Source: Saprospira grandis DSM 2844 (GTDB taxonomy: Bacteria; Bacteroidota; Bacteroidia; Chitinophagales; Saprospiraceae). From it: a stretch of DNA of 54,191 bases. Numbering within the stretch: position 1 is the stretch's first letter; each line of letters begins with the position of its first letter. The position numbers were made by a program, and so were the translations under genes. Of this stretch, positions 27,609 through 35,706 are shown piece by piece. The DNA lies in NCBI GenBank assembly GCA_945888475.1, contig CAMDAB010000007.1, positions 1-54,191 of the forward strand, given 5' to 3'. The notes below the pieces were generated by a model that searched no databases, was not told the origin of the DNA, and worked only from the letters and a program-made list of their open reading frames with translations.

Positions 27609-28511
27609 TCAAAACTCCATCTTCAAAATAGGCCTGAACCCCCTAAAAGGACTTGCGCTGTTTTTTATATCACATTTCTGCTTTGTGTTAATTTGTAAAT
27701 AGTAACCCGGATCGCCCCAGCTGCCGCCTTTGGTTATACAATTAGCTTCCTCTGTTTTTACAAATTCTGCAATGTTGCCCGACATATTGTATAAACCATA
27801 GGCATTTGGCTTAATACTACTCGCCTGTGCAGGGCTGTTTTCTCCTGGATTTAACCAGTTGTATGCACTGAGTTTTTCTCCAATTTGAAGAAGCTGCCCT
27901 TCGCCATAAACAATATTGGCCTGATTGACTTGATAAAAATTTCCCAGCAATTCATTTTTACTGCCATAAACAGCTTCGCCAGGCCATGAAAATACAGTCT
28001 GCTGATTTCCACCCATAGCAGCATACATCCATTCCTTTTCTGTTGGCAGACTAACTTTGACCTTTTTGTAAAACTTATTTTCCCTGCTATTATAAAAATC
28101 TTCCAGCCATTTGCAATAAGCCTCGGCCTGTGCATAGCTGATGTTTACTACCGGAAAATAGCTGTAATTGGATCGACCGTAATAATATTCTACAAAGTCA
28201 GCATACTTTTCCAAATTGAGCCAAAGCAAAGTATCGGGTAACATTGCATCGGCAGCTTCTTTGCCTTTCTGCTTTAAGGTGTAGGCAATAAATTCTTTCC
28301 AGTCGAGATTGGAAACTTCTGTTTTTAAAATCAGAAAGCCTCCCTCATTGATAACTTGATCGGGCGTCTTAAAGCTACTCTCTGGAATATAAACCCAGGC
28401 AGGATATGACTTTGCAAATTTGTTAATCTTATTTTGAAGTTCTTTGTCGCTTTGAGCGCTGAGCTTCAGTATTAAGCATGTGAGTACTAATAAAAATAAT
28501 TTTTTTTTCAT
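27609..28511 (-). CDS. SUMF1/formylglycine-generating-enzyme-like secreted protein
   Basis: 300 aa. A signal peptide (1-19, ends KLSA/Q) precedes a SUMF1-type C-lectin-like domain. Diagnostic stretches are VNISYAQAEAYCKWL (about 122-136), LPTEKEWMYAAMGG, NAYGLYNMSGNIAEFV and GGSWGDPGYYL, ending SPFRGFRPI. The paired catalytic cysteines near the C-terminus of true formylglycine-generating enzymes are not evident, so it is more likely a structural relative, as with the gliding/T9SS proteins GldJ and GldK. It is not an obvious ortholog of either. It follows mfd by 42 nt with its own -7 box. Confidence 0.85.
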   Translation of the reverse strand: MKKKLFLLVLTCLILKLSAQSDKELQNKINKFAKSYPAWVYIPESSFKTPDQVINEGGFLILKTEVSNLDWKEFIAYTLKQKGKEAADAMLPDTLLWLNLEKYADFVEYYYGRSNYSYFPVVNISYAQAEAYCKWLEDFYNSRENKFYKKVKVSLPTEKEWMYAAMGGNQQTVFSWPGEAVYGSKNELLGNFYQVNQANIVYGEGQLLQIGEKLSAYNWLNPGENSPAQASSIKPNAYGLYNMSGNIAEFVKTEEANCITKGGSWGDPGYYLQINTKQKCDIKNSASPFRGFRPILKMEF

Positions 28512-28537
28512 TGCCTTTTCAATTTTTGTTTGAAACG

Positions 28538-28545
28538 CAAAACTA
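28538..28545 (-). promoter_or_regulatory. -7 box TAGTTTTG for the SUMF1-like gene
   Basis: TAGTTTTG matches TAnnTTTG and lies 26 nt before the ATG, inside the 42-nt gap after mfd. No -33 TTG at standard spacing. Confidence 0.5.
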
Positions 28546-28553
28546 TAAAAAAA

Positions 28554-31500
28554 TTACACATTCACCTGATTAATACCCATTTCCAATTCTACTAAAATTG
28601 CCTTAGCTGCTCCTATATTCCTCACCTCATCGCAATGCAGCATCAGGTGCGATGCAGTCTGTTTCAGCATGAAACGGTGGTCGCTCTTAGTTTGTATGTA
28701 CTGAAGGGTTCTTTGAAAATAGGCCGAACTATAAAATGGTGAATCGGAATTGGAGATGAAGAAACAGCGCAGTTTTTTCTGTTTGTAACTTATTTTTTCA
28801 AATCCAAGTTTTCGGGCCGACCAGCGTAGGCGCAACGCATCGAAGAGATTTTCAACAGCAGCAGGCAGCGGACCAAAACGGTCGCTCAGTTCAATTTTGA
28901 ATTTGTCGATTTCAGCCTCGGTTTCCATGCCGTCTAGTTTCTGATACAGTACCAAACGCTCTGCAATACTCGATACGTATGCATCGGGGATGAGCATTTC
29001 ATCATCGGTTTCGATGTTTACTTCATGTACAAATTCGTGCTTCTCTTCCAGCTCATCCTGGAACAGATCACGGTATTCATCCTCTTTCAGTTCCTGTATG
29101 GCTTCGTTCAGGATTTTCTGATAGGTTTCATAACCCATATTCACGATAAAACCACTTTGTTCGCCACCCAAGAGATTTCCTGCTCCGCGAATGTCGAGGT
29201 CGCGCATAGCAATCTGTATGCCGCTGCCTAATTCCGCAAACTGTTCGATGGTTTGCAACCTTTTTCGGGCATCATTTGTCAGGGTCGAAAGGGGAGGCGT
29301 GAGTAGATAACAATAGGCTTTTCTGTTCGAACGGCCTACGCGTCCACGCAACTGATGAAGGTCGCTAAGCCCGAAATGATGGGCATTATTGATGATGATA
29401 GTATTGGCGTTTGGAATATCCAAACCAGTTTCAATAATGTTTGTACAGACTAAGAGCTCATGCTCGCCTTCAATAAAGTCGAGCAGCACTTTTTCCAGGT
29501 CGTCCGATTCCATTTGTCCGTGCGCCACGGCAACATCCAGATTCGGCATCTGTTCGCGCAGCATCGAAGCCATATCCTCCAGACTTTGAACTCGGTTGTG
29601 GATGAAAAATACCTGACCGCCACGCATCACTTCGCTTTCAATAGCCTCTTTGATCAGTTCCATGTCAAAAACCTTCAATTCTGTGTGAATGGGCTGCCTG
29701 TTAGGCGGTGGTGTATTGATGACCGACAGGTCTCGGGCAGCCATCAGTGAAAACTGCAGGGTACGTGGAATGGGCGTGGCCGTGAGGGTGAGCGTATCAA
29801 CATTCACCTTTATATTGCGCAGTTTTTCTTTGGCACCAACACCAAATTTTTGCTCTTCATCAATAATTAAAAGTCCTAAGTCTTTGAACTTGATTTTTTG
29901 ATTGAGAATAGCATGTGTACCAATCAGAATCTCGGTTTTACCCTCTTCCAGCTTTTTATAAACTTCGGTCTTTTCCTTTGCAGTTCTGAATCGGTTGATA
30001 TAATCGACATTAATGCCAAATTCCTTAAGTCGGCTGCTGAAGGTGCGGTAATGCTGCAAAGCCAAAATTGTAGTCGGAACCAAAATTGCGACTTGTTTGC
30101 CTGCAGTAATAGCTTTGAAAGCAGCGCGAATAGCCACCTCTGTTTTTCCAAAACCAACATCGCCACAAATGAGGCGGTCCATCGGATAGCTTTTGCTCAT
30201 GTCATTTTTAACATCCTCGGTGGCTTTGGCCTGGTCGGGCGTGTCCTCATAAATAAAGGAAGCCTCGAGTTCATTTTGCAGATAACCATCGGGCGGAAAG
30301 CTAAAACCTTCGGTAGCGCGGCGCTTGGCATAGAGCTGTATCAGGTCGAATGCCAGTTCCTTGATTTGCTTTTTGGTTTTGCGCTTGATGTTGGCCCAGG
30401 CATTGCTACCCAATTTATGCACCGATGGCGGATTGCCGTCTTTTCCGATATATTTCGATATTTTATGCAGGGACTGAATCCCAACATAAAGCATGTCATT
30501 GCCCTCGAAAATGAGTTTTACAGCCTCCTGTTGCTTGCCCTGGAGTGTAATTTTTTCCAAACCTGCGTATTTGCCTACCCCGTGGTCTATATGTGTCACA
30601 TAATCGCCCGGTTTCAGTTCATTCAGGGTCTTCATGCGCAGTACCACATTTTTGTCGAATCCTTGTCGGGTTTTGTAGCGGTGGAAGCGTTCAAAAATCT
30701 GATGATCGGTATAGCAAGCAATTTTTAGGTCAAGATCGACAAAGCCTCTGTGCAGCGTTTTTTCAATAGGCGTCCATTGAACATCGGCTTTGAGGTCATT
30801 AAAAATGCTGTTGAAACGCTCGACCTGTTTGGGGTTTTCTGCAAAAATATAATTACTGATGCCCTTAATACTATTGTCTTTCAGCTCTTTGATGAGCATT
30901 TCGAAATTTTTCTGAAAAGGTGGTTGCTCGGCAACATGAAAATCAAATTCTTTGGCTTTTGGATAAAAATTGCCGCTACCAAATTCCAACACTGTTTTAT
31001 TGCCAATACTTTCCAATGCTTCCTGTGGGCTCACAAATGCTGCTTCCGACATGAGGGCAGCTTCTTCTTCCTGATCGCTCAGGTTAATGGTTTTTTTTGC
31101 GTTATCGTCATAATGTTTGGCCGTATCTAGACAATCCTGCAATTTTTCGATTAGCAACTGCATATTCTGAACCCAAAGCAAGGTGTTTTCAGGCAGGATT
31201 TCGAACAATGAGGCCTTGCGGCTTTTATCGAACTGCGTGTTTACATTAGGTACAATTTTTACCTCCGATATTTTTCGGGTCGATAGCTGCGAAGTTGGGT
31301 CAAAGGTTCGAATACTTTCCACCTCTTCATCGAATAATTCAACCCTGTATGGGAGCTCGTTTCCGTAGGAATAAATATCGATGATGCCCCCTCTGAGCGA
31401 GAACTGACCGGGCTCGAAGACAAAATCGGCAAATTCGAAACCATAATCTACCAGCACTTCTACCATGAATTTTACATCCAGTTTTTCGCCTACCTTTACT

Positions 31501-31925
31501 TTGATGGCCGACTCTTCGAGATTTTCCGGGGCGACAATTTTTTCGAAAACGGCCTCGGGATAAGTCACAATAATGGGGAAAGAATTTCCTTTTGAACTGA
31601 GTCGGCCGATGGTTTCGGTACGTTGCAGCACTGCACTGCGGTTCAATTTGTCGTAGCCCTTGGGGCGGCGGTAAGAGTCGGGGAAAAGCAGTGCTTCGCC
31701 ACTTTCCAAAAGGGTTGCAAGGTCATTTTGTAAATAGGCAGCTTCCTCTTTGTCTTCGGCCAATATGAGCATGGGTTTTTCTGATAATTTGGCAAGTGCA
31801 AGCATGAGCATGGCACTCTGCGAACCCAATAAACCCCTTAAAGTGGCACGATTCTGATTGTTCAGATAATTATTCAGTCGGACAAGCGTTTCCGACTTTT
31901 GATAGGCGTTTAAAATTTCATTCAT
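28554..31925 (-). CDS. mfd: Transcription-repair coupling factor Mfd
   Basis: ATP-dependent DNA translocase that removes stalled RNA polymerase and recruits UvrA. Order, numbered from the ATG at 31925: UvrB-like N-terminal region (LFPDSYRRPKGYDKLNRSAVLQRTETIGRL type motifs near 95-125), a CarD-like polymerase-interaction domain (GDYVTHIDHGVGKY, about 435), helicase motif I GDVGFGKTEVA (about 585), motif II DEEQKFG (about 689), helicase C domain with 'QLRGRVGRSNR', and the TRCF C-terminal domain. Full family length. The frame also opens at TTG 31949 and ATG 31931. I prefer 31925 or 31931 because the -7 box TATCTTTG ends at 31936 and would exclude the TTG. Confidence 0.97.
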   Translation of the reverse strand: MNEILNAYQKSETLVRLNNYLNNQNRATLRGLLGSQSAMLMLALAKLSEKPMLILAEDKEEAAYLQNDLATLLESGEALLFPDSYRRPKGYDKLNRSAVLQRTETIGRLSSKGNSFPIIVTYPEAVFEKIVAPENLEESAIKVKVGEKLDVKFMVEVLVDYGFEFADFVFEPGQFSLRGGIIDIYSYGNELPYRVELFDEEVESIRTFDPTSQLSTRKISEVKIVPNVNTQFDKSRKASLFEILPENTLLWVQNMQLLIEKLQDCLDTAKHYDDNAKKTINLSDQEEEAALMSEAAFVSPQEALESIGNKTVLEFGSGNFYPKAKEFDFHVAEQPPFQKNFEMLIKELKDNSIKGISNYIFAENPKQVERFNSIFNDLKADVQWTPIEKTLHRGFVDLDLKIACYTDHQIFERFHRYKTRQGFDKNVVLRMKTLNELKPGDYVTHIDHGVGKYAGLEKITLQGKQQEAVKLIFEGNDMLYVGIQSLHKISKYIGKDGNPPSVHKLGSNAWANIKRKTKKQIKELAFDLIQLYAKRRATEGFSFPPDGYLQNELEASFIYEDTPDQAKATEDVKNDMSKSYPMDRLICGDVGFGKTEVAIRAAFKAITAGKQVAILVPTTILALQHYRTFSSRLKEFGINVDYINRFRTAKEKTEVYKKLEEGKTEILIGTHAILNQKIKFKDLGLLIIDEEQKFGVGAKEKLRNIKVNVDTLTLTATPIPRTLQFSLMAARDLSVINTPPPNRQPIHTELKVFDMELIKEAIESEVMRGGQVFFIHNRVQSLEDMASMLREQMPNLDVAVAHGQMESDDLEKVLLDFIEGEHELLVCTNIIETGLDIPNANTIIINNAHHFGLSDLHQLRGRVGRSNRKAYCYLLTPPLSTLTNDARKRLQTIEQFAELGSGIQIAMRDLDIRGAGNLLGGEQSGFIVNMGYETYQKILNEAIQELKEDEYRDLFQDELEEKHEFVHEVNIETDDEMLIPDAYVSSIAERLVLYQKLDGMETEAEIDKFKIELSDRFGPLPAAVENLFDALRLRWSARKLGFEKISYKQKKLRCFFISNSDSPFYSSAYFQRTLQYIQTKSDHRFMLKQTASHLMLHCDEVRNIGAAKAILVELEMGINQVNV

Positions 31926-31935
31926 AATCATGCCG

Positions 31936-31943
31936 CAAAGATA
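31936..31943 (-). promoter_or_regulatory. -7 box TATCTTTG directly before mfd
   Basis: TATCTTTG matches TAnnTTTG exactly and is followed by GC-rich CGGC and then ATG. This close spacing implies a very short or absent 5' leader, so it helps choose the mfd start. Confidence 0.6.
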
Positions 31944-31949
31944 AGACAA

Positions 31950-32092
31950 AATGCTCTTTTGAATTTTATTGAAAGCGATTTTGATACCTTTTGTTTAAAA
32001 AACGAAAGTTTTTCTTGCGTTAGATCACTTAAATTTTTTAGCGAGGCGCTAATTCCGTGAAGGAATTATTCTGATTTACTTAAATCAGCGCT
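31950..32092. other. Intergenic spacer with two small hairpins
   Basis: TAATTCC (32050-32056) pairs with GGAATTA (32062-32068), and CTGATTT (32071-32077) with AAATCAG (32082-32088). Both lie just after the stop of the FISUMP lipoprotein on the minus strand. Neither has a clean T tract, so they are weak terminator candidates. Confidence 0.4.
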
Positions 32093-32980
32093 TTACTGAT
32101 TTTTAATACAGCGGCAGGCGCAGGCGATGTTTTTCTCCAGATTGTAGTAGTAAATATTGGGACTATTGTAGGACAAAACCCCATAAACTGCTTTTTGAGG
32201 GTCAACCTCAGTAGATGTCCAAACTGCTGCATATTCGCCAAGTCCGCGGTAATCTGTTGAATCGATGGCATAGTTGCCAGCAGGGTATAGGTCGAATCCA
32301 ACCAGATTGCGTCCTTCTTCATTATGCAGCCAGCCACCTCTCGATTTTAATTTTTTGCCAATAGTAAAGTATTCATTCCCAACAGTTGTGGTCATGGTTT
32401 CAAGTTCGGCCCTTGTCGGAAGGCTAAATCCTGATGGACAAACGCTTTGCGCTTCGTTCCAGCTATAGAGTTTGCCATAAAGCGAGGATGGAAAGGCAGA
32501 ATTTGTCCATGCATTGGGCGATTGATAACGGATATTTTCTGCGGTCCAAATCTGAGCGCCAATTTTAGTGAGTAGATATTGCTGTCCGTCGCGGCTGTCG
32601 CTGTAGTATTCAGGAGAAGCGGTGAAAATCACTGACGCTCCATCGTATTTCTTAATTTCGACCTCTACCTGTTGCGCTACTGCTTCAACCCCCAGTTTGA
32701 ATCGGCATTCGGCAAAGCCTTCAGCATCTGTTGTATCAAGAAATTCAAAACTGTTATCGGAAAAAGTGCCGCTTCCGTTTTTGATGAAAAAACGCACTTT
32801 TATGCCTTCAATGGCTTCGTTTTTATGGTTTAGTACCTTTATTTTCAATGGCAGGGGCAATTCAGCATTCAAAGGAGCAAGCTGATTGTCGTTGATTTTT
32901 TCTATGTTAAGTGGTGTGAATTTTTTGCAGGAAAACAGCATAGTGCTGAACAGGATGCAAACAAGCAGCAATTTATTCAT
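32093..32980 (-). CDS. FISUMP-domain lipoprotein (295 aa)
   Basis: The lipobox LFSC (Cys18) after a hydrophobic leader marks an envelope lipoprotein. Residues about 30-125 form an Ig-like domain of the bacterial Big_1 type ('PLPLKIKVLNHKNEAIEGIKVRFFI', 'DTTDAEGFAECRF'). Residues about 135-295 form a Fibrobacter succinogenes major paralogous (FISUMP) domain: 'IGAQIWTAENIRYQSPNAW', 'LYGKLYSWNEAQSVCPSGF', 'LPTRAELETM', ending CACRCIKNQ. FISUMP domains are C-lectin-like and common in surface lipoproteins of Bacteroidota; the ligand is unknown. A complete -33/-7 promoter precedes it. Confidence 0.88.
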   Translation of the reverse strand: MNKLLLVCILFSTMLFSCKKFTPLNIEKINDNQLAPLNAELPLPLKIKVLNHKNEAIEGIKVRFFIKNGSGTFSDNSFEFLDTTDAEGFAECRFKLGVEAVAQQVEVEIKKYDGASVIFTASPEYYSDSRDGQQYLLTKIGAQIWTAENIRYQSPNAWTNSAFPSSLYGKLYSWNEAQSVCPSGFSLPTRAELETMTTTVGNEYFTIGKKLKSRGGWLHNEEGRNLVGFDLYPAGNYAIDSTDYRGLGEYAAVWTSTEVDPQKAVYGVLSYNSPNIYYYNLEKNIACACRCIKNQ

Positions 32981-33009
32981 AAAGGGTTCTTTGGTTTCGG
33001 ATAATTGCC

Positions 33010-33039
33010 CAAATTTACAGAGAAAACATGAAATTTCAA
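33010..33039 (-). promoter_or_regulatory. Complete Bacteroidota promoter of the FISUMP lipoprotein
   Basis: On the minus strand TTG (33037-33039), a 19-nt spacer and TAAATTTG (33010-33017) match the TTG-N19-TAnnTTTG consensus, 29 nt before the ATG. Confidence 0.75.
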
Positions 33040-33137
33040 AAAATAAGCTTAGCGAATGTATATTGATGCTTCAGATAAAGGCTGCTTTTATAAATCTTGC
33101 CGCCAAAATCCATCTAATCAAGTAAGATAAAAAATCA

Positions 33138-33246
33138 TGTCCATCCAATAATCTTTTCCAATCCTATTCTGACATTTTCAAGATAGACAGGATTTTGTAA
33201 TCTTGTCCATCCAATAATCTTTTAAAATCCTGTTCTGACATTTTCA
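33138..33246. repeat. Two 43-bp direct repeats (period 66)
   Basis: The segments 33138-33180 and 33204-33246 begin TGTCCATCCAATAATCTTTT and end TTCTGACATTTTCA, with 40 of 43 positions identical. The 23-bp linker (AGATAGACAGGATTTTGTAATCT) also resembles the repeat's AATCCTGT/GGATT words. The second copy runs to within a few bases of the bshC stop codon. Confidence 0.75.
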
Positions 33247-33249
33247 TTT

Positions 33250-34839
33250 TCATTCGTTGATCACCAAAAAATCCTTCTCCAGCGGATTTAAATTTTCTAC
33301 TAGGAAATCGAAAAGACTGCTGCCAAGACTAATATAGAGCGACATGAAATTTTCTTTTCTTTCCTGTAGACCGTCTGGTAAACCTAGTTTTTCTTGTAGT
33401 TTTCTGATTTGATTCAGCGCAGTTTCCTGCTTTTGTTTTTCACTTTTCAGTAGCTTGCTTTCCAGTTTTTCAAGGGCATTAAGAAGCGCTGCCTCCTGAG
33501 CAGCGAGATTGCCTAGCAGACTGGCATCAACACGCTTTATTTTTTCTGACATCTTGGTAAAAATTGCCCTAATAGACAACCTTTCTTCGTCGAAATGGAG
33601 GGTTTCGTTGCTGTTTTTAGCTATATGTGCTCTGATAAGCTGTTCTGTATCTTTGAAAATATCGGTAATATTCAGACCAAGTTTTTCCATTTTTTCCTGC
33701 GAATTTTTATCGATCCATTGCAGGGAATTACGGCGGATTAGGATAGGGAAGGGGACCTGATAATTTTCAAATTGTGATTTGCGTTCCACCCAATAGGCCA
33801 GTTCGCCGCCACCACCAATATATGCCAGATTTGGTAAAATCATTTCCTGGTAAAGCGGACGAAGGATAACATTGGGACTAAATCTTTCGGGATGGGCTTC
33901 CAATTCTTCCAATATTTCGGCTTCTGAAAATTTTAAGTCGCTATTCAATACAACAAAACCCTTTTCCGTTTTTTCAATCCTTTCCCTTTTGCCCGGCATC
34001 AGATAAAAAAGGTTTACAGGACGGGCATAAGCCTGATTCGAGAAACCTGCAGCCCTCAATTTTTCACTTGTTTCAGCAATCAGTTTTTGGGAGCTGTTAT
34101 GTAATAAATCATCTTTGAATAAATCTATTGCCGCTTTTTTTAACTCAGGAGCATCAGGAATTAAAACAATCAGCCCAAAGCGGTCGAAAAGTTGATGTAT
34201 AAAACGGAACATCGATTCCTGATAATTCAGCCCGGATATAAAGCTTCGCTCAATCATTTCTTTGAGTTCATAAGCATTGGGCGAATTGCCAAGCATACTT
34301 TTCAACGATTCGATGAGTGGGCCAAGGCTTTCGGTATGATAATGACCATAGGCACCGCCCTGATAATCTTCCCATTGCAATTTTTTTCCAAAAAGATTCA
34401 AATGATTCAACTCTTCAAAATCGTGATCCTCGCTGCCCATCCAGTAGAGCGGCACAAAATCATATTCCGGATATTCAAGCTTCAGTTTATTGGCTAAGTG
34501 TATAGTGCCAGCTATCTTGTAAATAAAATATAATGGTCCAGTGAATAACACAGGCTGATGTGCTGTTGTAATTGTAAAACAGTTATCTTTTGCAAGATTG
34601 CTCAGATGCTGCGCTGTTTTTTTGGTACATTCTATATCCCTGTATTGTTTCAACAGGCAAGTCTGCAAGAGACTTCTGTGTTTGTATGACATTGACTTTT
34701 TGCTGATTAGCCTTGGGAAAGCTTCCAATCGGGGTACTTCTGCGATAAATTCTTTTAGTCGCTCATCTTCAGCCTGAAAGGCTTTGTCGAATGCCGATAA
34801 TTGTGGTATTTCCTCAAAACTCAATCTGTCAATTTTCAT
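33250..34839 (-). CDS. bshC: Bacillithiol biosynthesis cysteine-adding enzyme BshC
   Basis: 529 aa from the ATG at 34839 (a TTG one codon upstream is ignored). Signature motifs are HQPVLFTGPLYFIYK (94-108) and WMGSEDHDFEE (133-143), followed by 'YIGGGGELAYWVERKSQ' and a C-terminal coiled coil (about 430-490). BshC links cysteine to glucosaminyl-malate in the last step of bacillithiol synthesis, in the cytosol. No other bsh gene is adjacent. TAGAATTTG lies just before the ATG and resembles a -7 box with one extra base. Confidence 0.94.
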   Translation of the reverse strand: MKIDRLSFEEIPQLSAFDKAFQAEDERLKEFIAEVPRLEAFPRLISKKSMSYKHRSLLQTCLLKQYRDIECTKKTAQHLSNLAKDNCFTITTAHQPVLFTGPLYFIYKIAGTIHLANKLKLEYPEYDFVPLYWMGSEDHDFEELNHLNLFGKKLQWEDYQGGAYGHYHTESLGPLIESLKSMLGNSPNAYELKEMIERSFISGLNYQESMFRFIHQLFDRFGLIVLIPDAPELKKAAIDLFKDDLLHNSSQKLIAETSEKLRAAGFSNQAYARPVNLFYLMPGKRERIEKTEKGFVVLNSDLKFSEAEILEELEAHPERFSPNVILRPLYQEMILPNLAYIGGGGELAYWVERKSQFENYQVPFPILIRRNSLQWIDKNSQEKMEKLGLNITDIFKDTEQLIRAHIAKNSNETLHFDEERLSIRAIFTKMSEKIKRVDASLLGNLAAQEAALLNALEKLESKLLKSEKQKQETALNQIRKLQEKLGLPDGLQERKENFMSLYISLGSSLFDFLVENLNPLEKDFLVINE

Positions 34840-34901
34840 CAAATTCTACATTTATCAAAAGAAATTGTTTTTAACCTTTCATTTTAAATCAGAAATCAGA
34901 A

Positions 34902-34919
34902 TCCCGATAGCTATCGGGA
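34902..34919. repeat. Perfect 18-bp palindrome TCCCGATAGCTATCGGGA, copy 1
   Basis: Fully self-complementary over 18 bp and identical to the copy at 34945-34962. Related cores CGAAAGCTTTCG occur at 44543 and 44650. Confidence 0.85.
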
Positions 34920-34944
34920 AGAAATTTGAAGTCAGAAGTCAGAA

Positions 34945-34962
34945 TCCCGATAGCTATCGGGA
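34945..34962. repeat. Perfect 18-bp palindrome TCCCGATAGCTATCGGGA, copy 2
   Basis: Second copy, embedded in the second 28-bp direct repeat, with start-to-start distance of 43 bp. Confidence 0.85.
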
Positions 34963-35155
34963 AGAAGTTAGAAGTTAGAAATTATATTAATTTCCAATCT
35001 TCCAATCTTTCATCTTCCAATCTTTCATCTTTCATCCTTTCACTGCGTGGAGCTCGGCATAGCCTCGGTTCAACTTTAATTCTAAAATTCTCAAATTGTC
35101 TCATTCTCAAATTTTCAAATCACCGAATTCTCAAATTATCAACTTCTTTCATCTT

Positions 35156-35671
35156 TCATCCATTAAAAAACCCTATCAATTTCCTAGTTCCCGATTCCCA
35201 ACCGAGCATTTCCTCCAGAAATTCATTGATATGATTTAGGACAAGGTCTACCGTTATTTTATCAGGTCTGAATTTTCCGATAAATTTAGGCTGTTGTCTT
35301 TCAACGTGATGTTCAACATGTGGATAATCTATAAGCACATATATTTCACCATTATATACCTGAGAATAAATAAGTTTGCCGCTTACTTTTGCAAAAAATT
35401 TGAAAACACCCTGCACCTGACCAACTATGCCGCTAGATTCATTTTTAAATCCCAACATCAAAATATCAAGATTTTCCATAGCATCAACTTTTCTGATTTC
35501 CCAATTGAGATTGGGAACATTTTTAGCTACACCCTGAAAGGTACCTAAAATGAGGTTATTGGTTTCGGCATTCCATAGTTTTCGATTTTCTTCAATCGTA
35601 ACTTTACTGGTCTCCAATGCTTTTTCATATTCAAAAGCTTTGTTCAGAATTTCTTGAAAATGATTGTTCAT
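35156..35671 (-). CDS. Hypothetical protein (171 aa)
   Basis: I do not recognise it. Soluble, no signal peptide. An N-terminal helix (EILNKAFEYEKALETSK) is followed by an alternating beta/alpha pattern: 'LDILMLGFKNESSGIVGQVQ', 'KLIYSQVYNGEIYVLIDYPH', then HVEHHVERQQPKF and a C-terminal helix. It lies 35 nt after the MORN-caspase gene on the same strand without a terminator between, so the two are probably co-transcribed. Function cannot be inferred. Confidence 0.75.
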   Translation of the reverse strand: MNNHFQEILNKAFEYEKALETSKVTIEENRKLWNAETNNLILGTFQGVAKNVPNLNWEIRKVDAMENLDILMLGFKNESSGIVGQVQGVFKFFAKVSGKLIYSQVYNGEIYVLIDYPHVEHHVERQQPKFIGKFRPDKITVDLVLNHINEFLEEMLGWESGTRKLIGFFNG

Positions 35672-35706
35672 AAAGGTGTTTTTAGTTTTGAATGTAATAA
35701 TGCAAT

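Larger units (their letters stand above)
34840..35155. repeat. 316-bp intergenic region of palindromes and short-word repeats
   Basis: Between bshC and the 171-aa gene. It holds two identical 28-bp direct repeats (34896-34923 and 34939-34966), each containing the perfect palindrome TCCCGATAGCTATCGGGA. These are followed by AGAAGTTAGAAGT words, CTTCCAATCTTTCATC words (34995-35040) and TTCTCAAATTTTCAAAT words (35080-35150). No gene or RNA seen. Confidence 0.65.

Noticed and set aside
27609-28511. Active formylglycine-generating enzyme
   Set aside because: The C-terminal catalytic cysteine pair is not seen and no sulfatase is nearby.
29898-30728. Long plus-strand frame of 276 codons inside mfd
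   Set aside because: Fully antisense to conserved Mfd helicase sequence; its translation has no recognisable domain and follows from mfd codon usage.
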